From NCBI RefSeq assembly GCF_015694465.1, contig NZ_JADQDO010000001.1, positions 496,001 to 560,000 on the forward strand: 64,000 nucleotides of DNA, in the 5' to 3' direction. Below, piece by piece: positions 27,609-36,563 of this stretch (position 1 is the first letter of the stretch; every line of letters begins with the position of its first letter). The stretch comes from Microvirga alba (GTDB taxonomy: Bacteria > Pseudomonadota > Alphaproteobacteria > Rhizobiales > Beijerinckiaceae). Position numbers and translations under genes: made by a program. Under the pieces are notes generated by a model. That model saw only the letters and a list, made by a program, of their open reading frames with translations. It made no database searches and was not told the DNA's origin.

Positions 27609-28853
27609 GTGGCGTCACAGGTTCTGAACGCGTTCGTGGGGTATGGCGTCGAGATCGAGTATTGCATTGTCGGCAAGGACGATCTGTCGTGTCTTCCCAT
27701 CGCCGACAAGATCCTGATCGCAGAGGCGGGCAGGGCCGGGAATGAGATCAAGCGTCGTCGGCTCGGCTGGTCGAACGAGTTCGCCATGCACGTTCTGGAA
27801 ATCAAGAACCTGCGCCCAGCGGCGATGCTTGATGATCTCCCCGATGCCTTCCTGAAGGAAGTGCGGGCCGTGAATGCGATATTACACGCTCATGATGCTC
27901 GCCTGATGCCAAGCGCGATGCATCCATGGATGGACCCGAAGCAGGAGATGCGCCTCTGGCCGCATGATCCTGAGCGCATCTATCAAACCTTTCAGCGGAT
28001 TTTCGACACGAAAACGCATGGCTGGGCCAATCTCCAGAGCATGCATGTGAATCTGCCCTTCGCCAATGACGATGAATTCGCTCGCCTGCACGCGGCGATC
28101 CGCCTCGTTCTGCCGATCATCCCGGCGCTCGCCGCCAGTTCGTCGATTACGGAGGGCCGCAGAACCGGCTTCGCGGATTTCCGTATGGAAGCGTATAGGA
28201 GAAACTCGGAACCTTACTCGGCAATTGTCGGCAAGGTCATTCCCGAACCCGTGTCGAGTCGCGCGGAATATCAAGAGATCATTCTCGCGCCGATGTACCG
28301 CGCCATCGCGCAGGCGGATCGGGACGGCGTGCTGCAGCACGAATGGCTGAACGCGCGCGGTGCCATCGCACGCTTCGACCGCAATTCGATCGAGATCCGC
28401 GTCATTGACACACAGGAATGCCCGCAGGCGGATCTGGCGGTTGCTGCAGCTATCATCGCGACGGTTCACGCACTTTATCATGCGGATCCGACATCAATTG
28501 CGGCGCAGCGGACAATGGAGACCGACAGACTGGCGCACCTGCTCGTCTCGTGCATCCGTGACGCCGACAATGCGATCATCACGGATGCGGAGTATCTCAA
28601 TCTGCTCGGGTTTCCGGGGAAGCGATGCCAGGCTCGGGACTTGTGGCGGCATCTCGTAGCAAAGATGGAAGCCTGCGAAGTGGTTCGCGCGGATCGCTGG
28701 ATGCCGCAACTGACCGTGATGCTCGAACATGGCCCGCTCGCGCGGCGCATCGAGCGCGCGCTCGATAGCGACTATTCGCGAATTCGATTGGAGGCAGTCT
28801 ATCGCGAACTGTGCGATTGCCTGGAACAAGGAGTGCAGTTCGTTCCGGTATAG
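27609..28853 (+). CDS. GCS2-family glutamate-cysteine ligase-like carboxylate-amine ligase
   Basis: ATP-dependent carboxylate-amine ligase of the glutamate-cysteine ligase family 2 (414 residues). The opening YGVEIEYCIVG carries the Glu-x-Glu metal-binding pattern. Further family segments are FAMHVLEIKNLRP, MPSAMHPWMDP, NLQSMHVNLPF and the acceptor/ATP region RFDRNSIEIRVIDTQECP. Some members make gamma-glutamylcysteine; others join glutamate or other acids to amines. The predicted start is a GTG with no good ribosome site, and homology begins about 11 residues in, so the true start could differ slightly. It is monocistronic. The exact product is unknown. Confidence 0.85.
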   Translation: MASQVLNAFVGYGVEIEYCIVGKDDLSCLPIADKILIAEAGRAGNEIKRRRLGWSNEFAMHVLEIKNLRPAAMLDDLPDAFLKEVRAVNAILHAHDARLMPSAMHPWMDPKQEMRLWPHDPERIYQTFQRIFDTKTHGWANLQSMHVNLPFANDDEFARLHAAIRLVLPIIPALAASSSITEGRRTGFADFRMEAYRRNSEPYSAIVGKVIPEPVSSRAEYQEIILAPMYRAIAQADRDGVLQHEWLNARGAIARFDRNSIEIRVIDTQECPQADLAVAAAIIATVHALYHADPTSIAAQRTMETDRLAHLLVSCIRDADNAIITDAEYLNLLGFPGKRCQARDLWRHLVAKMEACEVVRADRWMPQLTVMLEHGPLARRIERALDSDYSRIRLEAVYRELCDCLEQGVQFVPV

Positions 28854-28923
28854 AGTGCCAACCGCGCTGTACCTCTCTTACGGCTTTAAGGAGATGAGAG
28901 CCCGTCGACCTCATGGCAAGGTC

Positions 28924-29766
28924 CTAGGCCTCGGCACCCCGCCCCCGCAACGTTGGATCGAGCGCATCCCGCAGCCCATCCCCCAACAGGTTCAGCCCCA
29001 GCACCGACAACGCAATCGCCACGCCCGGCGCGATGGCGAGGTGGGGGGCTTGGGTGAGGTAGGTTTGGGCGTCGCTCAGCATGCGGCCCCAGCTCGGATT
29101 GGGGGGGCGCACGCCGAGGCCGAGATAGCTGAGGCCCGCTTCCGTGAGGATGGCCAGCGCCAGCTGGATCGTCACCTGTACGATGAGCGCGCCGGCGATG
29201 TTCGGCAGCACATCTTCGAGCGTGATCTTGAGCGGGTGCTTGCCGATGGCGCGGGCGGCGGCGATGTAGTCAAGCGTCCAGACTTGCAGCGCGACGCCGC
29301 GCGTGACGCGGGCGAAGACCGGGATGTTGAAGACCGCGATGGCGAGCACCGCCGCGAGCGGGCCGGAGCCGACGAGCGCGCCGATCATGATGGCGGAGAG
29401 CACGGCGGGAAAGGCGAAGATCACGTCGGAGGCGCGCATGGCGATCTCGTCGGCGATGCCTTTCCACGCGGCGGCGGCGCAACCGATGGCGATGCCGATG
29501 GCCGCACCCAACAGCACGGCGGGCCATGCGATGGAAAGCGAGTTCCACGCACCGACCATCAGCAGCGAGGTGACATCGCGCCCGAAATGATCCGTGCCGA
29601 GAAGACCCGCTTCAAGGGGAGCCTTCAGCCGCATGGCGATGCGCACGCGGGTCGGGACTTCCGGCGTCCAGACGAGCGAGGTGAGGGCCGTGACGATGAG
29701 CAGGGATGTCAGAATGCCGCCGACGATAAGGGCGGTGTTCCAGCGCAGCCGGAGGATGCGCTTCAT
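28924..29766 (-). CDS. ABC importer permease, DppC/OppC-like
   Basis: Second permease of a peptide/nickel/opine-type importer, 280 residues. It has the DppC N-terminal extension and the LLGTDHFGRDVTSLLMVGAWNSL signature, six membrane helices, and the cytoplasmic loop YIAAARAIGKHPLKITLEDVLPNIAGALIVQ with the family EAA pattern. The C-terminus contains GLSYLGLGVRPPNPSWGRML, typical of DppC. The frame runs open far upstream to 30510, but the ATG at 29766 overlaps the stop of the first permease (ATGA) and is clearly the start. It is the last gene of the six-gene minus-strand run. Confidence 0.94.
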   Translation of the reverse strand: MKRILRLRWNTALIVGGILTSLLIVTALTSLVWTPEVPTRVRIAMRLKAPLEAGLLGTDHFGRDVTSLLMVGAWNSLSIAWPAVLLGAAIGIAIGCAAAAWKGIADEIAMRASDVIFAFPAVLSAIMIGALVGSGPLAAVLAIAVFNIPVFARVTRGVALQVWTLDYIAAARAIGKHPLKITLEDVLPNIAGALIVQVTIQLALAILTEAGLSYLGLGVRPPNPSWGRMLSDAQTYLTQAPHLAIAPGVAIALSVLGLNLLGDGLRDALDPTLRGRGAEA

Positions 29767-30710
29767 GCCCGGCTCCTGAGGCGCGGATCGAGGACCGTGT
29801 AACCGATATCGACCAGAAAGTTCACGACGATCACGATTCCGGAAAAGATCAGCACGATGTCCTTGATCACGACGAGGTCGCGCTGATTGAGCGCCTGATA
29901 GGCCAGGCGGCCGAGACCGGGAAGGTTGAACACGTTTTCCACCAGGATCGCGCCGCCGAAGAAGAACGAAAGCTGCAATCCGAGGATCGTGGTGACGGGA
30001 ATGAGCGCATTCGGCACCACGTGCCGCCGCAACGTCGCGCCCTTGTTCACGCCCTTCGCCCGCGCGGTCCGCACGAAATCCGCGCCGATCACCTCCAAGG
30101 TCGCCGAGCGGGTCACGCGGGTGAGAACGGCGGCCTGCGGCAAAGCGAGCGCCACGGCTGGCAGCAGCAGCGCTTGGAACGCGGGCCACAACCCCGCCGA
30201 CCAGCCAGGGAACCCGCCCGCCGGAAACCAGCCGAGCCGGGTCGAGAAGAGCAAGATGAACAGAAGGCCGATCCAGAAATTCGGGACAGCGACACCGAGT
30301 TGGCTGAACACCAGCACCGCGCGGTCGACCGGGCCGTCGCGCCGCGCCGCGGCTGCCACGCCCAGCGGCAAGGCGAGGAGCGTCGAAATCAGAATAGCGA
30401 GCAGGCTCAGCGGCAGCGTGACGCTCATGCGTTCGCCGACAAGCGTCGAGACCGGCATCTTGTAGGTGATCGACGTGCCGAGATCGCCGTGCAGAATCCC
30501 GCCGATCCATTGCAGGTAGCGCACGAGCGCCGGTTGATTGAGGCCGAGTTCCTGTCTCAGCGCCGCGAGCGTATCCTCCCGCGCGGCGGTGCCGAGCATG
30601 ATCGCCGCCGGATCGCCGGGCAGAACCTCCAGGATCAGGAAGATCGCCAGCGACACGACGATCAGCGTCGCGATGAGCGAGGCGAGGCGGGTGAGGACAA
30701 GGCGCAGCAT
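29763..30710 (-). CDS. ABC importer permease, DppB/OppB-like
   Basis: First permease of the peptide-type importer, 315 residues from the ATG at 30710 (MLRLVLTRLASLIATL). DppB features include LPGDPAAIMLGTAAREDTLAALRQELGLNQP, SITYKMPVSTLVGERMSVTLPLSLLA and the cytoplasmic loop ADFVRTARAKGVNKGATLRRHVVPNALIPV. It shares ATGA with the second permease. The start is uncertain because the frame remains open to 30869 (an ATG at 30755 is also possible), but the upstream part lies in a repeat-like intergenic stretch. Substrate specificity lies with the binding protein. Confidence 0.93.
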   Translation of the reverse strand: MLRLVLTRLASLIATLIVVSLAIFLILEVLPGDPAAIMLGTAAREDTLAALRQELGLNQPALVRYLQWIGGILHGDLGTSITYKMPVSTLVGERMSVTLPLSLLAILISTLLALPLGVAAAARRDGPVDRAVLVFSQLGVAVPNFWIGLLFILLFSTRLGWFPAGGFPGWSAGLWPAFQALLLPAVALALPQAAVLTRVTRSATLEVIGADFVRTARAKGVNKGATLRRHVVPNALIPVTTILGLQLSFFFGGAILVENVFNLPGLGRLAYQALNQRDLVVIKDIVLIFSGIVIVVNFLVDIGYTVLDPRLRSRA

Positions 30711-30781
30711 GAGTTTAGATGGTTTCTGGTGTGCGCTGATCGTTATGCTGGCCATTCGTGTTGCGCCACCGTGCTCTCTTC

Positions 30782-30876
30782 CCCCTTGTGGGGAGGAGTT
30801 GGAGGCGGGGGTGTCGGCGCTTCGCTGGTTCCAGGCCAGAGCTTGCACCTCCACCCTAACCCTCCCCACAAAGGGG
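30782..30876. repeat. Inverted-repeat intergenic element
   Basis: Arms CCCCTTGTGGGGAGG (30782-30796) and CCTCCCCACAAAGGGG (30861-30876) are complementary apart from one extra base, enclosing about 64 bases. It lies between the binding-protein and permease genes. Similar CCCCACAAGGGG-type palindromes are dispersed between genes in this bacterial order. A possibly related degraded half lies at about 38661-38690. Confidence 0.6.
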
Positions 30877-30894
30877 AGGGGACAAGAGGCCGTC

Positions 30895-32373
30895 TCAATC
30901 CGCCCAGGACGCGTCCGTCACGTCGTTCGAAGGGATCGGGGAGTTATCCCACAGGCCCTTGAGCTTCGCGTTCCACACACCGAGCTTTGGCAACTGGAAC
31001 AGGAAGAGGGCGGGCACGTCCTCGGCGAGGATCTTTTGCGCTTCCCCGTATTTAGCGAAGCGCGCCTTCTCGTCCGTGGTCTTGGAGATGTCGGCGATCA
31101 GGGCTTTGAACTTATCGTTCTTGTAATTGAAGTAGTAGTTGTCGCGGGCGAAGATGTCGATGTCGAGCGGCTCCGCATGGGCGACGATGGTGACGTCGTA
31201 ATCCTTGGCCTTGAAGACCTCTTCGATCCACTTCGCGGGGAATTCGGTGGGGATGATCTTCATCTCCACGCCGACCTCCGCGAGCATGGCGGAGAGAAGC
31301 TCCGCCGAGCGGCTCGCATAGGCCATTTGCGGGGCCTTGATGGTGATCGACAACCCCTTGCCATAGCCCGCTTCCGCGAGAAGCGCCTTGGCTTTCGCCG
31401 GGTCGTAAGGGATGACGCCCGTCATATCCACGAAGGCCGGATGGTTCGGCGAGAAGAAGCTGCCGATGGGCTGGCCGTAGCCGGAATAGGCTCCCTCGAC
31501 CAGTGCCTTGCGGTCGATCGCGTGCATCAGCGCGCGGCGCACGCGGATGTCGTCGAAGGGCTTCTTGGCGTTGTTCATGCCGGCGACGATCTCGCCCTCG
31601 GTGTTGCCGGCCACGGCGGTAAAGCGGGCATCCTTCTTGAACTCGCTGAAAAGCTCAGGCGCGCCGAGATTCGGGAAGGCGTCCACATCACCCGCCTTCA
31701 GCGCCGCGACCTGCGCCTGCGGATCGCTGATGAAGCGGAAGGTGACGCTCTCGAGCTTGGTCTTGTCCTTCTGCCAGTAATCCGCGTTGCGGGTCAGCTC
31801 GACCCGGTCGCCGCGGGTCCAGGACTTGAACTTGAATGGCCCGGTGCCGACCGGGGTCGCCTTGTTGTTGTCCGCCGTTTCCGGCGCGACGATCACCGCG
31901 TCGCCCCAGCCGAGATAGGTGAGGAAATTGCCGGACGGTTCCTTGAGCTTGATGATGACCGTCAGCGGATCGGGCGTCTCGATGGTGTCGATGGGCGCGA
32001 AGATCTGCTTCTGCGCATTGGTGGAGGTTGGCGCGCGGGCGCGGTCGAAGGCGAATTTCACGTCCGCCGAGTCGAAAGCCGAGCCGTCATGGAACTTTAC
32101 GCCGGGCTGCAGGCGGAAGGTGTAGGTCAGGCCGTCGGGGGCTATGTCCCAGCTCTTGGCGAGAAGTGGCTGCACGCGGCCGTCGCGGTCGATCCGCACG
32201 AGGCCCTCATACAGATTGACCCAGGTGACTTCGCGGATCGCCACCGGCGCGGCGACGGTCGGGTCGAGACCCGGCGGCTCGATCGCCATGCCGACGACGA
32301 GGGACGTCTTGGCGGCATAGGCCGGGACAAGGCTGACGGAGAAAAGAAGGGCGGCCAGGAAACGCTTCGACAT
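30895..32373 (-). CDS. ABC importer substrate-binding protein, peptide/opine type (SBP_bac_5)
   Basis: Periplasmic binding protein of the DppA/OppA class, 492 residues from the ATG at 32373 (MSKRFLAALLFSVSLVPAYA is the signal peptide); an ATG at 32388 is also possible. Family features: LDPTVAAPVAIREVTWVNLYEGLVRID, KSWDIAPDGLTYTFRLQPGVKFHDGS (the cluster-5 signature region) and GTGPFKFKSWTRGD. Such proteins bind oligopeptides, opines, nickel or glutathione. The adjoining aldehyde dehydrogenase and SDR genes argue for a catabolic, oxidisable ligand rather than a metal; that is inference. Confidence 0.93.
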   Translation of the reverse strand: MSKRFLAALLFSVSLVPAYAAKTSLVVGMAIEPPGLDPTVAAPVAIREVTWVNLYEGLVRIDRDGRVQPLLAKSWDIAPDGLTYTFRLQPGVKFHDGSAFDSADVKFAFDRARAPTSTNAQKQIFAPIDTIETPDPLTVIIKLKEPSGNFLTYLGWGDAVIVAPETADNNKATPVGTGPFKFKSWTRGDRVELTRNADYWQKDKTKLESVTFRFISDPQAQVAALKAGDVDAFPNLGAPELFSEFKKDARFTAVAGNTEGEIVAGMNNAKKPFDDIRVRRALMHAIDRKALVEGAYSGYGQPIGSFFSPNHPAFVDMTGVIPYDPAKAKALLAEAGYGKGLSITIKAPQMAYASRSAELLSAMLAEVGVEMKIIPTEFPAKWIEEVFKAKDYDVTIVAHAEPLDIDIFARDNYYFNYKNDKFKALIADISKTTDEKARFAKYGEAQKILAEDVPALFLFQLPKLGVWNAKLKGLWDNSPIPSNDVTDASWAD

Positions 32374-32493
32374 AAAACGGTGTTCCATCCGGTTTCGGTG
32401 CGGGCAGGCTCGATGGAGCCAGCTTAGACGCAGTCGAATGTCGGATGGAAGGGGCTTTGTCTGGTGGATCAGCGATTTAGAGGTGCATAGGGC

Positions 32494-32530
32494 GTCATCC
32501 CGGGTTCCGCCAGCGCGGCCCCGGGATGAC
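32494..32530. repeat. GTCATCCCGGG palindromic hairpin
   Basis: Perfect 11-bp inverted repeat (GTCATCCCGGG / CCCGGGATGAC) around a 15-base GC-rich loop, in the gap between the SDR gene and the binding-protein gene. The T run (CGTTTT) is on the plus-strand side, opposite to transcription, so it resembles a dispersed palindromic element more than a terminator for these genes. It might still limit read-through or stabilise mRNA. Confidence 0.55.
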
Positions 32531-32549
32531 CGTTTTGATTGGCGCTGGC

Positions 32550-33299
32550 TCAGATGCAACGCCCGCCATCAACCTCCAGCACGACGCCGGTGATCATGCT
32601 GGCTTCGTCGGAGGCAAGAAACAGCGCGGCATTCGCGATGTCCTCGGGCTTGGACAGGCGTCCGAGCGGGATGGAACCGATGAATTGCTCACGCTTCTGG
32701 GGCGTGTCCTCGCCCATGAAGGTGGCAAGCAGCGGGGTATCCCCTGCCACCGGCGCAAGGGCGCAGACGCGGATTTGATGGGGCGCCAGCTCCACGGCCA
32801 TTGACTTTGTAATGGTGTGCACCGCGCCCTTCGTACCATTGTACCAGGTCAGGCCCGGACGGGGTCGCAGGCCCGCCGTCGAGCCCACATTGATGAAGAT
32901 GCCACCGCCCTGATCGCGCATGGCGGGCACGGCAGCCTGGGCCAAGAGATAGATCGACTTCACGTTGACCGCGAAGACACGGTCGAACTCGGCCTCGTCG
33001 ACTTCGAGCATCGGCTTGTTGCGATGGCTGATCCCGGCGTTGTTCACGACGATGTCGAGCCGGCCGAAAGTCTCGATGGTCTTCTTCACCGCCGCGTTCA
33101 CGTCGGCGGCTTTGGACACGTCGGTGGCGAGGCCGATCGCGGACGATCCGATGGCCTTCGCAACCGCCTGGGCCGCGCCTTCGTTGATGTCGATAATGGC
33201 GACCTTCGCGCCTTCGCGTGCGAACTTTTCCGCGATTCCCAAGCCGAATCCGGAGCCCGCGCCCGTGACGAGCGCAACCTTGCCTTCAAGGCGTTTCAT
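32550..33299 (-). CDS. SDR-family NAD(P)-dependent dehydrogenase
   Basis: Short-chain dehydrogenase of 249 residues. The Rossmann motif is VTGAGSGFGLGIA, an acidic residue follows beta-2 (IIDIN), which favours NAD. NNAG is present, and the catalytic residues are the Ser of NVGSTAGLRP with the Tyr-Lys pair of WYNGTKGAV. The C-terminus reads GVVLEVDGGRCI, usual for FabG-like oxidoreductases. It follows the aldehyde dehydrogenase gene after 32 bases. An alcohol-to-carbonyl oxidation preceding aldehyde oxidation is plausible from the context but not shown by sequence. Confidence 0.93.
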   Translation of the reverse strand: MKRLEGKVALVTGAGSGFGLGIAEKFAREGAKVAIIDINEGAAQAVAKAIGSSAIGLATDVSKAADVNAAVKKTIETFGRLDIVVNNAGISHRNKPMLEVDEAEFDRVFAVNVKSIYLLAQAAVPAMRDQGGGIFINVGSTAGLRPRPGLTWYNGTKGAVHTITKSMAVELAPHQIRVCALAPVAGDTPLLATFMGEDTPQKREQFIGSIPLGRLSKPEDIANAALFLASDEASMITGVVLEVDGGRCI

Positions 33300-33331
33300 G
33301 ATTGAAGTCCCCCTAATGAATGCTGGGTTTG

Positions 33332-34795
33332 TTACCCGTGCGCGATGACGAGGGTTCGGGTCGTGGTGAACTCGACCAGTCCCTCAAACCCCTTTTCGCG
33401 GCCATGGCCCGAGCGTCCGAAGCCGCCGAACGGCAGTTCGACGCCGCCGCCCGCGCCGTAGCAATTGACGAAGACCTGACCCACACGCATGGCGCGTGCA
33501 ACGCGCGTCGAGCGCATGGCGTCCCGCGTCCAGACGCCCGCCGCGAGGCCGTAAGCGGTGCCGTTGGCCAGCCGGACCGCCTCCGCCTCATCCTCGAAAG
33601 GCGTGGCGACGAGGACCGGGCCGAAGACCTCCTCCTGCGACAGGACGCTCTCGTGCGCGACCGGCGCGAAGAAGGTCGGCGCAACGTAGTATCCGCCCGC
33701 CGGTGCATCGGATGCGATCCCGCCCGCTGCGGCGACGGTCAGGCCCTCGTTTTTCGCGCGTTCCAGATAAGCCTGAACGCGGCGCTGCTGCGCCTGATTG
33801 ATCATCGGCCCGAGATCCGGCTCGCGGTCGGGGCGTCCGGCGCGCAAGGCGCGGAAGCGCTCGGCGACCGCATCGACCACATCCTTGAAGATGCCGCGCT
33901 GGATCAGGAGGCGGCTGCCCGCCGAGCAGGTCTGGCCGCCGTTCTGGATGATGGCGTTGACGAGAGCGGGCAGGGCTCGTTCGAGATCCGCGTCGTCGAA
34001 GACCACTTGCGCGGATTTTCCGCCGAGTTCGAGGGTCACGCCGACATGGTTCTTTGCCGCCGCCGTCTGCACCATGGTGCCGGTTTCAGGGCTTCCGGTG
34101 AACGAAAGGAAGTCGATGCCGGGATGGGCGGCAAGCGCCGCGCCCGCAATGCGGCCGAGGCCGGTGACGATATTGAGCGCACCCTCAGGGAAGCCGACTT
34201 CGCGGGCGAGCGCTGCCACACGTAGAATGGTGAGGGAGGCATCTTCCGCGGGCTTCACAACCGTGGCGTTACCCGCGGCAAGCGCCGCACCGACCGAGCG
34301 GCCGAAAATCTGCATCGGGTAATTCCAGGGAATAATATGCCCCGTTACTCCGTGCGGCACCCGCTCGACGCCGATGAAATGCGTGTTGAGATAGGGAATG
34401 ACCTCGCCGTGGAGCTTGTCGGCTGCGCTGCCGTAATATTCGAAATAGCGCGCGAGCGCCGTCACATCGGCGCGCGACTGGCGTAAGGGCTTGCCGTTGT
34501 CCCGGCTCTCCAGCGCGGCGAGGGTCTCGGCATCGCCTTCGACAGCGGCGGCGAGCTTGATGAGCAGGCGTCCGCGCTCGGTCGCGGTCAGCCTCGACCA
34601 TGCGCCCTCATAGGCGGCGCGCGCGGCCTTGACGGCGGCATCGACATCCTCGGCGGTGCCGGAGGCGATGCGGGCGAAAAGCAAGCCGTCAATGGGGGAA
34701 AGAACATCCAGCAGGGCACCGTCGGACGCCGCCGTATCACGCCCGTCGATGAGGTTCCTATGTAATGCCACAGCCGAGCTAGCCTGATCGTTCAC
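33332..34795 (-). CDS. NAD(P)-dependent aldehyde dehydrogenase in peptide-ABC operon
   Basis: Aldehyde dehydrogenase superfamily protein, 487 residues, full length. Glu256 in LELGGKSA is the general base and Cys290 in NGGQTCSAGSR the nucleophile; HIIPWNYPMQIFGRSVGAALAAGN is the cofactor-binding region. It is closer to betaine-aldehyde/gamma-aminobutyraldehyde-type enzymes than to the ExaC-like enzyme at 13.5 kb, as judged by the NGGQTC context. It lies between the ABC ATPase (14-base gap upstream) and the SDR gene, so co-transcription with the transporter is very likely. Substrate unknown. Confidence 0.94.
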   Translation of the reverse strand: MNDQASSAVALHRNLIDGRDTAASDGALLDVLSPIDGLLFARIASGTAEDVDAAVKAARAAYEGAWSRLTATERGRLLIKLAAAVEGDAETLAALESRDNGKPLRQSRADVTALARYFEYYGSAADKLHGEVIPYLNTHFIGVERVPHGVTGHIIPWNYPMQIFGRSVGAALAAGNATVVKPAEDASLTILRVAALAREVGFPEGALNIVTGLGRIAGAALAAHPGIDFLSFTGSPETGTMVQTAAAKNHVGVTLELGGKSAQVVFDDADLERALPALVNAIIQNGGQTCSAGSRLLIQRGIFKDVVDAVAERFRALRAGRPDREPDLGPMINQAQQRRVQAYLERAKNEGLTVAAAGGIASDAPAGGYYVAPTFFAPVAHESVLSQEEVFGPVLVATPFEDEAEAVRLANGTAYGLAAGVWTRDAMRSTRVARAMRVGQVFVNCYGAGGGVELPFGGFGRSGHGREKGFEGLVEFTTTRTLVIAHG

Positions 34796-34809
34796 GGGAT
34801 CGTCCTCCT

Positions 34810-36426
34810 TTACATCATTCTATTTGTGCCCGGCACGGCGGCCAGGAGCTGGCGCGTATAGGCGTCCTGCGGAGTGGCGAAAAGCTGCGCGGTTTCAGCC
34901 AGTTCCACAATCCGCCCGTTTTGCATGACAGCGACGCGATCGCAGATCTGCGCGGCCACCCGCAGGTCATGGGTGATGAACAGAATTGCGAGGCCGAACT
35001 CGGCTTGCAAGTCCCGGATCAGCTTCAGGATTTCCGCCTGAACGGAGACGTCGAGCGCCGAGACGGCCTCGTCCGCGACGAGCACATCCGGTTTCATGGC
35101 AAGCGCACGGGCGATGCCGATGCGTTGGCGCTGGCCGCCGGAAAATTCATGCGGATAGCGGTCGATAGCGCGGGCCGGAAGGCCGACCCGTTCCAGCAAG
35201 CTCCGCGCTTCGGCGAGCGCCTTCGCCGGGGCCTCGCCTTGCGTGATCGGACCCTCAGAAATGATGTGCCCGACGGTTCGCCTTGGGTTGAGGGAGGCGA
35301 ACGGGTCCTGAAACACCATTTGGATCTTGCGTCGATGCGCCCGCAATTCGCGCTGCGACAAGTCCCCGAAGGGGAGGTCGCCGATATCGATCTTGCCGCC
35401 GTCGGGCTCGATGAGACGCAGCACGCAGCGCCCGACGGTCGATTTGCCAGAGCCCGACTCGCCGACGAGACCGAGCGTCTCCCCACGCCGGATCTCGAAG
35501 CTGACCGCATCGGCCGCCTGGACCTGGCGGCTTTTCCTGAAGAAACCTTGCCCGCCATAGGATTTGGAAAGCGCCCCGACCTTCAGGCGGATCGGTTCAC
35601 CTTGAAGCGGCTTCGGCGGTGGAGGAGTGAGCGAGGGCACCGCCGCGAGCAGCCGTTTTGTATAAGGATGCTGCGGCCGGTTCAGCACCTCGTCCGCTGG
35701 CCCCTGTTCCACCAAAATCCCGTGCTGCAACACGGCGACCCAGTCGGCGATCTCCGCCACGACGCCGAAATCGTGCGTGATGAAGAGAACGGCGGTGCCC
35801 TTCTTGCGCCGCAGGTTGTCGATGAGCTTGAGAACCTGAGCCTGCGTCGTCACGTCGAGCGCGGTGGTCGGTTCGTCGGCGATGAGGAGCTTGGGTTCCA
35901 GCGCCAGCGCCATGGCGATCATCACGCGCTGGCGCTGTCCGCCGGACAATTCATGCGGATAGGCGCGCGCGATCAGTTCCGGGTTCGGCAGGTTGACTTC
36001 CGTCAGTAGCTCGATGGTCCGCTGCTGCCGCTCGGCTTGCGAGAGAAGGCCGTGCGCGCGGAAGGCTTCCGCGATCTGATCCGCGACCCGCATCACCGGG
36101 TTGAGCGAGGTCATCGGCTCCTGGAAGACGGTGCCGACATCGCGACCTCTCACCTCACACCATTGCTCCTCGGTCAGCGACAGAAGATCGACGCCCCCGA
36201 GCTTGATCGAGCCAGAGAGCACATCCACGCCGCGCGGCAGAAGCCCAATGGTCGCCATCGCCGTCATGGACTTGCCCGAGCCGGATTCGCCGACAACGCA
36301 AAGCGTTTCGCCAGGGTTTACGGAGAGCGACAAATCCTCGATGGCGTGCTGCCTGTCCGCGAGCTTCGGGAGCCCCAGGGACAGATGCTCGATCGACAGC
36401 ACGGGGGAGGAATCGGCCATCCTCAT
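34810..36426 (-). CDS. Fused dual ABC ATPase, DppD-DppF type (GsiA-like)
   Basis: Single polypeptide of 538 residues with two ATPase domains, replacing separate DppD and DppF subunits. Domain 1 (about 1-265) and domain 2 (about 285-538) each have Walker A (GESGSGKS), signature (LSGGQRQR and FSGGQRQR) and Walker B ([11 protein letters not shown] and [10 protein letters not shown]). The second Walker B has Ala in place of the usual Pro, a common variant. Between the domains is the peptide-ABC C-terminal motif around [13 protein letters not shown]. An ATG at 36420 is an alternative start. It is the first gene of the minus-strand operon ATPase, ALDH, SDR, binding protein, permease, permease. Confidence 0.94.
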   Translation of the reverse strand: MRMADSSPVLSIEHLSLGLPKLADRQHAIEDLSLSVNPGETLCVVGESGSGKSMTAMATIGLLPRGVDVLSGSIKLGGVDLLSLTEEQWCEVRGRDVGTVFQEPMTSLNPVMRVADQIAEAFRAHGLLSQAERQQRTIELLTEVNLPNPELIARAYPHELSGGQRQRVMIAMALALEPKLLIADEPTTALDVTTQAQVLKLIDNLRRKKGTAVLFITHDFGVVAEIADWVAVLQHGILVEQGPADEVLNRPQHPYTKRLLAAVPSLTPPPPKPLQGEPIRLKVGALSKSYGGQGFFRKSRQVQAADAVSFEIRRGETLGLVGESGSGKSTVGRCVLRLIEPDGGKIDIGDLPFGDLSQRELRAHRRKIQMVFQDPFASLNPRRTVGHIISEGPITQGEAPAKALAEARSLLERVGLPARAIDRYPHEFSGGQRQRIGIARALAMKPDVLVADEAVSALDVSVQAEILKLIRDLQAEFGLAILFITHDLRVAAQICDRVAVMQNGRIVELAETAQLFATPQDAYTRQLLAAVPGTNRMM

Positions 36427-36563
36427 TCTCCTAGCGCCTGCGTATTAGAAAAGCAGGGCGCAAGCATCCTCGTCATCTGTGCCGCTCCGTCAATGCGCCT
36501 TCGAGGTCGAGGGCTCGAATGGGGGCACGTTCGGCGGGGTGCTCAACCTTGGGCCTTTCGGTG

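Noticed and set aside
27568..27627. Short frame from ATG 27568 with a GGGAGA site
   Set aside because: Stops after 19 codons and is out of frame with the GCS2 gene; it could be a leader peptide but nothing supports that.
29767..30510. Extended open frame upstream of the DppC-like permease
   Set aside because: Read-through of the frame antisense-like to nothing conserved; it lies fully inside the DppB-like gene in another frame and the ATGA overlap at 29763-29766 sets the real start.
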